From NCBI GenBank assembly GCA_023439185.1, contig JAEXOR010000021.1:1-7379 (forward strand): a stretch of DNA of 7,379 nt. The letters are read 5' to 3'. This stretch comes from Bacillota bacterium (GTDB lineage: Bacteria > Bacillota > Desulfotomaculia > Desulfotomaculales > Desulfallaceae). The translations under genes were made by a program, and so were the position numbers. The notes beneath the pieces are model-generated. The model was not told the origin of the DNA and searched no databases. It was given only the letters and a program-made list of their open reading frames with translations. Shown piece after piece: positions 4,094 to 7,379 of this stretch; within the stretch, counting starts at the first letter, position 1; each line of letters begins with the position of its first letter.

Positions 4094-6013
4094 ATGGCTA
4101 AAACAGTAGGTATCGACCTGGGCACCACCAACTCGGTGGTGGCTGTTATGGAGGGCGGCAAGCCCACAGTGATAGTGAACGCGGAAGGAGCGCGCACCAC
4201 TCCGTCGGTGGTGGCCATCAAGGACGACGGCGAGCGGCTGGTTGGCCAGGTGGCCCGGCGGCAGTCGGTATTAAATCCCCAGAACACCATTTATTCGTCC
4301 AAACGATTCATCGGCCGCCGGTACTCCGAGGTAAGCGGCGAACGTGAACTGGTGCCGTATAAAGTAACCGCCGGGCCGGATGACGCCGTCCGTTTTGATA
4401 TACGCGGCAAGGATTACGCTCCCGAGGAAATCTCGGCCATGGTGCTGCGCAAGCTGGCGGACGACGCGTCCAAGTACCTGGGTGAAAAAGTGACCGACGC
4501 GGTGATCACCGTACCGGCTTACTTCAACGACGCCCAGCGGCAGGCTACCAAGAACGCCGGTAAAATCGCGGGCCTGAACGTACTGCGCATTATCAACGAG
4601 CCCACCGCGGCGGCGCTGGCTTACGGCATGGATAAAAAGGCCAACCAGACCGTCCTGGTATTTGACCTGGGCGGCGGCACCTTTGACGTGTCGGTGCTGG
4701 AAGTGGGCGACGGCGTGTTTGAGGTGAAGTCCACCAACGGCGACACCCACCTGGGCGGCGACGATTTTGACAAGGCCGTTGTGGATTGGATGGCCGGGGA
4801 ATTTAAAAAGGACTACGGGATTGACCTGCGCACCGACAAGCAGGCGCTGCAGCGCCTTACCGAGGGGGCGGAAAAAGCCAAGATAGAGCTTTCCGCCACC
4901 ATGGAAACCCAAATCAGCCTGCCCTTTATCACCGCGGACGCCGGCGGACCCAAGCATCTGGAGATGAAACTGACCCGGGCCAAGTTTGACGACCTGACCC
5001 ACTCCCTGGTGGAGCGGTGCCGCGGTCCGGTGCGGGCGGCGCTGGCCGACGCCAAGCTGACGGAAAAAGATATTGATGAAGTAATCCTGGTGGGCGGTTC
5101 CACCCGGATACCGGCGGTGCAGAAACTGGTCAAATCCCTCACCGGCGGCAAAGACCCGCACCAGGGCGTGAACCCCGACGAAGTAGTGGCGGTGGGCGCG
5201 GCCATCCAGGGCGGCGTGCTGGCCGGGGAAGTGAAGGACGTACTGCTGTTGGACGTGACCCCGCTGTCTCTGGGAGTGGAAACCATGGGCGGCGTAACGG
5301 CCAAGGTGATTGAGCGGAACACCACCATTCCTGTCCGCCGCAGCCAGGTATTCACCACCGCCGATGACAGCCAGCCCGCCGTGGACATCCACGTACTGCA
5401 GGGCGAGCGGGAAATGGCGCGGGACAACAGGTCCCTGGGCCAGTTCAAGCTGGAAGGCATTCCGGCGGCACCCAGGGGAGTGCCGCAAATTGAAGTAACC
5501 TTTGACATTGACGCCAACGGGATCCTGAAGGTGAGCGCCAAGGACAAGGGCACCGGTAAAGAGCAAACCATTACCATCACCGGTTCCACCAGCCTGGACC
5601 AGGGGGAAATTGACCGCATGGTAAAAGAAGCCGAGGTCAATGCCGCCGAGGATAAAAAACGCCGGGAGGAAGTGGAGGTCCGCAACGAGGCCGACACCCT
5701 GGTCTACCAGGTGGAGCGGCAGCTTAAAGATTTGGGCGACCAGGTTCCCGAACACGATAAAGCGCGCCTGGAGCAGCTGCTAAGCGAACTGCGCGCCGCG
5801 CTGAAGGAAAACGCGCCGGCGGACAAAATCCGCGGCCTGAAGGGAGACCTGGAGCAGGCGGCCTATTCACTGTCCCAGGCGGCTTACGGACAGGCGGCGG
5901 GCGGCGGCTGCGCCGGGGGCACCTGCGGCGGAGCGCCCCACCCTGGAGCGGGCAGCGCAGGCCGGGCCAAACCAGACGACGACGTAGTGGACGCTGAATT
6001 TGAGGAAAGGTAG
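4094..6013 (+). CDS. dnaK: Hsp70 chaperone DnaK
   Basis: A complete 639-residue Hsp70 that uses ATP to bind and release hydrophobic segments of unfolded proteins, helped by a J-protein and normally GrpE. ATPase domain motifs are intact: GIDLGTTNSVVAV (6-18), ITVPAYFNDAQRQATKNAG, DLGGGTFDVSVLE and GGSTRIPAVQ. The conserved linker DVLLLDVTPLSLG leads into the substrate-binding domain and helical lid. The C-terminus ends DDDVVDAEFEER, the usual bacterial tail. Residues about 75-97 form an insert after KRFIG that Bacillus DnaK lacks and that Gram-negative, cyanobacterial and actinobacterial DnaKs have; many segments also read like cyanobacterial DnaK. The tail carries Cys606 and Cys611 in a Gly-rich stretch; a further cysteine is Cys309. 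AAGGAGG lies nine bases before ATG 4094. No grpE or hrcA neighbours it, suggesting an additional DnaK rather than the housekeeping copy. Confidence 0.98.
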   Translation: MAKTVGIDLGTTNSVVAVMEGGKPTVIVNAEGARTTPSVVAIKDDGERLVGQVARRQSVLNPQNTIYSSKRFIGRRYSEVSGERELVPYKVTAGPDDAVRFDIRGKDYAPEEISAMVLRKLADDASKYLGEKVTDAVITVPAYFNDAQRQATKNAGKIAGLNVLRIINEPTAAALAYGMDKKANQTVLVFDLGGGTFDVSVLEVGDGVFEVKSTNGDTHLGGDDFDKAVVDWMAGEFKKDYGIDLRTDKQALQRLTEGAEKAKIELSATMETQISLPFITADAGGPKHLEMKLTRAKFDDLTHSLVERCRGPVRAALADAKLTEKDIDEVILVGGSTRIPAVQKLVKSLTGGKDPHQGVNPDEVVAVGAAIQGGVLAGEVKDVLLLDVTPLSLGVETMGGVTAKVIERNTTIPVRRSQVFTTADDSQPAVDIHVLQGEREMARDNRSLGQFKLEGIPAAPRGVPQIEVTFDIDANGILKVSAKDKGTGKEQTITITGSTSLDQGEIDRMVKEAEVNAAEDKKRREEVEVRNEADTLVYQVERQLKDLGDQVPEHDKARLEQLLSELRAALKENAPADKIRGLKGDLEQAAYSLSQAAYGQAAGGGCAGGTCGGAPHPGAGSAGRAKPDDDVVDAEFEER

Positions 6014-6014
6014 A

Positions 6015-6040
6015 GTCAGGAGTGATTACTGACTCCTGAC
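6015..6040 (+). other. Hairpin between dnaK and dnaJ
   Basis: GTCAGGAGT (6015-6023) and ACTCCTGAC (6032-6040) form a perfect 9-bp stem around an 8-base loop, just after the dnaK stop codon. No U-tract follows, so read-through is expected. It may protect the 3' end of dnaK mRNA or tune the amount of the downstream J-protein; it could also be a small dispersed repeat. Confidence 0.6.
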
Positions 6041-6067
6041 GAACATGTCCCCGGGTAGGTGAACAAT

Positions 6068-7096
6068 ATGGGAGTAGCTTTTCAGGACTATTATAAAACA
6101 CTGGGCGTTGAACGCAGCGCCACGGAAAAAGAAATTAAAACCGCTTACCGCAAACTGGCCCGCAAATGGCACCCGGACCTGCACTCCGGCGACGACAAGC
6201 AGCAGGCCGAAGAGAAATTCAAACAGATTAACGAGGCTTACGAGGTCTTAAGCGACCAGGAGAAACGGGCCAAGTACGACCGCATGGGCGCGAACTGGCG
6301 CGACGGCCAGGATTTCCAGCCGCCGCCGGATATGGGTGACTACACGTTTTATACCAACATGGGCGGCGGCGGTATGGGCGGGGCCGGGGGCTTCAGCGAC
6401 TTCTTTGAAATGCTCTTCGGCGGCGGCGCCGGAGCCGGAGCCCGCTTCAGCAGGCCGGGCCGCGGCGCCCGCCCCGGCGGCCCGGTGCAGGGCCAGGACG
6501 TGGAGGCTGAAATTGAGCTGACCCTGGAGGAAGCCTACCGGGGTGGGGAAAAACACCTGCAGTTTTCCACCCGGGAAACCTGTCCGGCTTGCGGCGGCGC
6601 CGGCATTGAGGGGGAAGCCTTTTGCGGCCGCTGCGGGGGCACCGGCTCCACCGCCGGTGTGAAAACGCTGACGGTGAAAATCCCCGCCGGTGTGCGCGAG
6701 GGCAGCCGTATCCGGCTGAAAGGCCAGGGCGGTGAAGGTTATGCCGGCGGGAGCAAAGGCGACCTGTACATGAAAGTACATTTGCTGCCCCATCCGCGGT
6801 TCAAGGTGCAGGGAGACGACCTGGAAACAGAAGTGGTGCTGCGGCCCGAGCAGGCGGTGCTGGGCGATCGGGTGACGGTGACCACCCTGGACGGGCCGGT
6901 TAAAATGAAGGTGCCGCCCGGGATCAAAGCGGGCCGGCGCCTGCGGCTGCGGGGGAAAGGGATGCCCCGTAAGGACGGCCGGGGCGACGAGTTCGTCCGG
7001 ATCGTCATCGACATCCCCGACACCCTGACCGAGGAAGAGGAAAATCTGTACCGGCGGCTGGCCGATCTGAAGAAAGGGGTGTCAACAGGTGACTAA
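6068..7096 (+). CDS. dnaJ: CbpA-like DnaJ with a single four-cysteine module
   Basis: A 342-residue Hsp40 that stimulates DnaK ATPase and delivers clients. The J domain covers about residues 6-72 with the essential HPD at 35-37. A Gly/Phe-rich region follows (about 90-140), then two C-terminal beta domains and a final helix. Between the first strands sits a short cysteine module, CPACGGAG (172-179) and CGRCGGTG (186-193): two CxxCxGxG repeats instead of the four in standard DnaJ. It could bind one zinc ion rather than two. This places it between classical DnaJ and zinc-free CbpA. ATG 6068 is chosen because GTAGGTGA (6054-6061) is well spaced; a GTG at 6059 would add three residues but overlaps that site. 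It follows dnaK by 54 bases and overlaps the next gene by 8, so it is part of the chaperone operon. Confidence 0.93.
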   Translation: MGVAFQDYYKTLGVERSATEKEIKTAYRKLARKWHPDLHSGDDKQQAEEKFKQINEAYEVLSDQEKRAKYDRMGANWRDGQDFQPPPDMGDYTFYTNMGGGGMGGAGGFSDFFEMLFGGGAGAGARFSRPGRGARPGGPVQGQDVEAEIELTLEEAYRGGEKHLQFSTRETCPACGGAGIEGEAFCGRCGGTGSTAGVKTLTVKIPAGVREGSRIRLKGQGGEGYAGGSKGDLYMKVHLLPHPRFKVQGDDLETEVVLRPEQAVLGDRVTVTTLDGPVKMKVPPGIKAGRRLRLRGKGMPRKDGRGDEFVRIVIDIPDTLTEEEENLYRRLADLKKGVSTGD

Positions 7097-7379
7097 ATTT
7101 TACCTGCGGTTTTACTGTCACACTCCGTCCGCCGAGGAGGACGACTGGGTGGACGCAGCCGACCTGGGCGTGCACCCCGATCTGGCCCAACGGCTGGGCG
7201 AGCTGGGCATTATCGATTACCGCCGTGGATTTGTCCCGGTCCGGCAGGCGGCCCGTCTGCGACGGGTGATGCGCCTGCGGCGGAACCTGGGCGTCAACCT
7301 GCCGGGGGCCGCGATTATCGTGGATTTATTGGAGCGGATTGAAGAGCTTCAAGATGAACTGGCCCGGCTGAAAGGCAGA
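7089..7379 (+). CDS. MerR/CbpM-like J-protein modulator or regulator, partial
   Basis: The first 97 codons of a gene that runs off the right edge; by its length it is probably near its end. GTG 7089 lies inside the last codons of dnaJ, an 8-base overlap that suggests translational coupling, with AGGGGTG (7076-7082) as ribosome binding site. A degenerate MerR-type helix-turn-helix covers about residues 20-55 (WVDAADLGVHPDLAQRLGEL). A basic segment LRRVMRLRRNLGVNLPG (58-74) follows, then a helix with coiled-coil character, IEELQDELARLKGR. This layout is that of the MerR_2/CbpM family and of HspR. E. coli CbpM binds the J domain of CbpA and inhibits it; HspR represses dnaK operons through HAIR sites. 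No HAIR site is visible here, so CbpM-like control of the neighbouring J-protein is favoured, but regulation of DNA cannot be excluded. Confidence 0.85.
   Translation, partial: MTKFYLRFYCHTPSAEEDDWVDAADLGVHPDLAQRLGELGIIDYRRGFVPVRQAARLRRVMRLRRNLGVNLPGAAIIVDLLERIEELQDELARLKGR

Noticed and set aside
4271..5755. Long open frames on the minus strand opposite dnaK (up to 494 codons)
   Set aside because: They mirror the GC-biased third positions of dnaK, show no recognisable domain, and lie entirely within an unmistakable gene.
6059..6067. GTG at 6059 as the dnaJ start
   Set aside because: It overlaps the GTAGGTGA sequence that is well placed for ATG 6068, and J domains normally begin close to that ATG.
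1..7379. CRISPR array, tRNA, rRNA or transposase
   Set aside because: No regularly spaced repeats, cloverleaf-like sequence, rRNA segments or transposase motifs were seen on either strand.

Overview
The window looks like part of an anaerobic, moderately GC-rich Firmicute chromosome, probably from the Peptococcaceae / Desulfotomaculum-Pelotomaculum group. That placement is inference. It rests on strong AGGAGG ribosome binding sites, a perfect consensus sigma-A promoter, a CtsR-type heat-shock operator, a lipoprotein-type TRAP binding protein and a peroxiredoxin/rubredoxin-like redox cluster. Coding DNA is GC-rich while the intergenic regions are strikingly AT-rich.

Layout. (1) 1-189, minus strand: start of a lipoprotein resembling TRAP-transporter solute-binding proteins. 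(2) 190-688: AT-rich intergenic region holding a perfect 12-bp inverted repeat, a doubtful 27-codon ORF and a weak promoter. (3) 689-1864, plus strand: TraB/PrgY-family membrane protein, closed by a GC-rich intrinsic terminator. (4) 3198 down to 1982, minus strand: a redox cluster in the order Prx6-type peroxiredoxin, small winged-helix protein, decayed duplicate of a rubredoxin-like gene start, and an intact 59-aa, seven-cysteine rubredoxin-like protein. (5) 3199-3503: divergent control region. (6) 3504 to the right edge, plus strand: small heat-shock protein, DnaK, a CbpA-like DnaJ with a single four-cysteine module, and an overlapping MerR/CbpM-like gene cut by the window end.

How the genes work together. 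The plus-strand genes on the right form a chaperone cassette: a holdase (Hsp20), the Hsp70 motor (DnaK), its J-protein, and a probable J-protein modulator or regulator. It has a near-perfect CtsR heptad repeat at the start of transcription, and no CIRCE or HAIR element, hrcA or grpE is visible. DnaK carries the N-terminal insert that Bacillus DnaK lacks, so this is probably a second chaperone set, possibly acquired laterally. The minus-strand genes look like a peroxide-defence operon.

The most unusual signal is a 25-bp exact repeat present once in the leader of the TraB-family gene and once, inverted, in the leader of the peroxiredoxin gene. Each copy lies just upstream of its gene's ribosome binding site. 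The two genes point toward each other, so the repeats bracket a 2.6-kb block. They could be a shared operator or leader element, or they could allow inversion of the block with exchange of promoters. A 91-bp tandem duplication that left a relic of the rubredoxin-like gene start is a second clear structural event.
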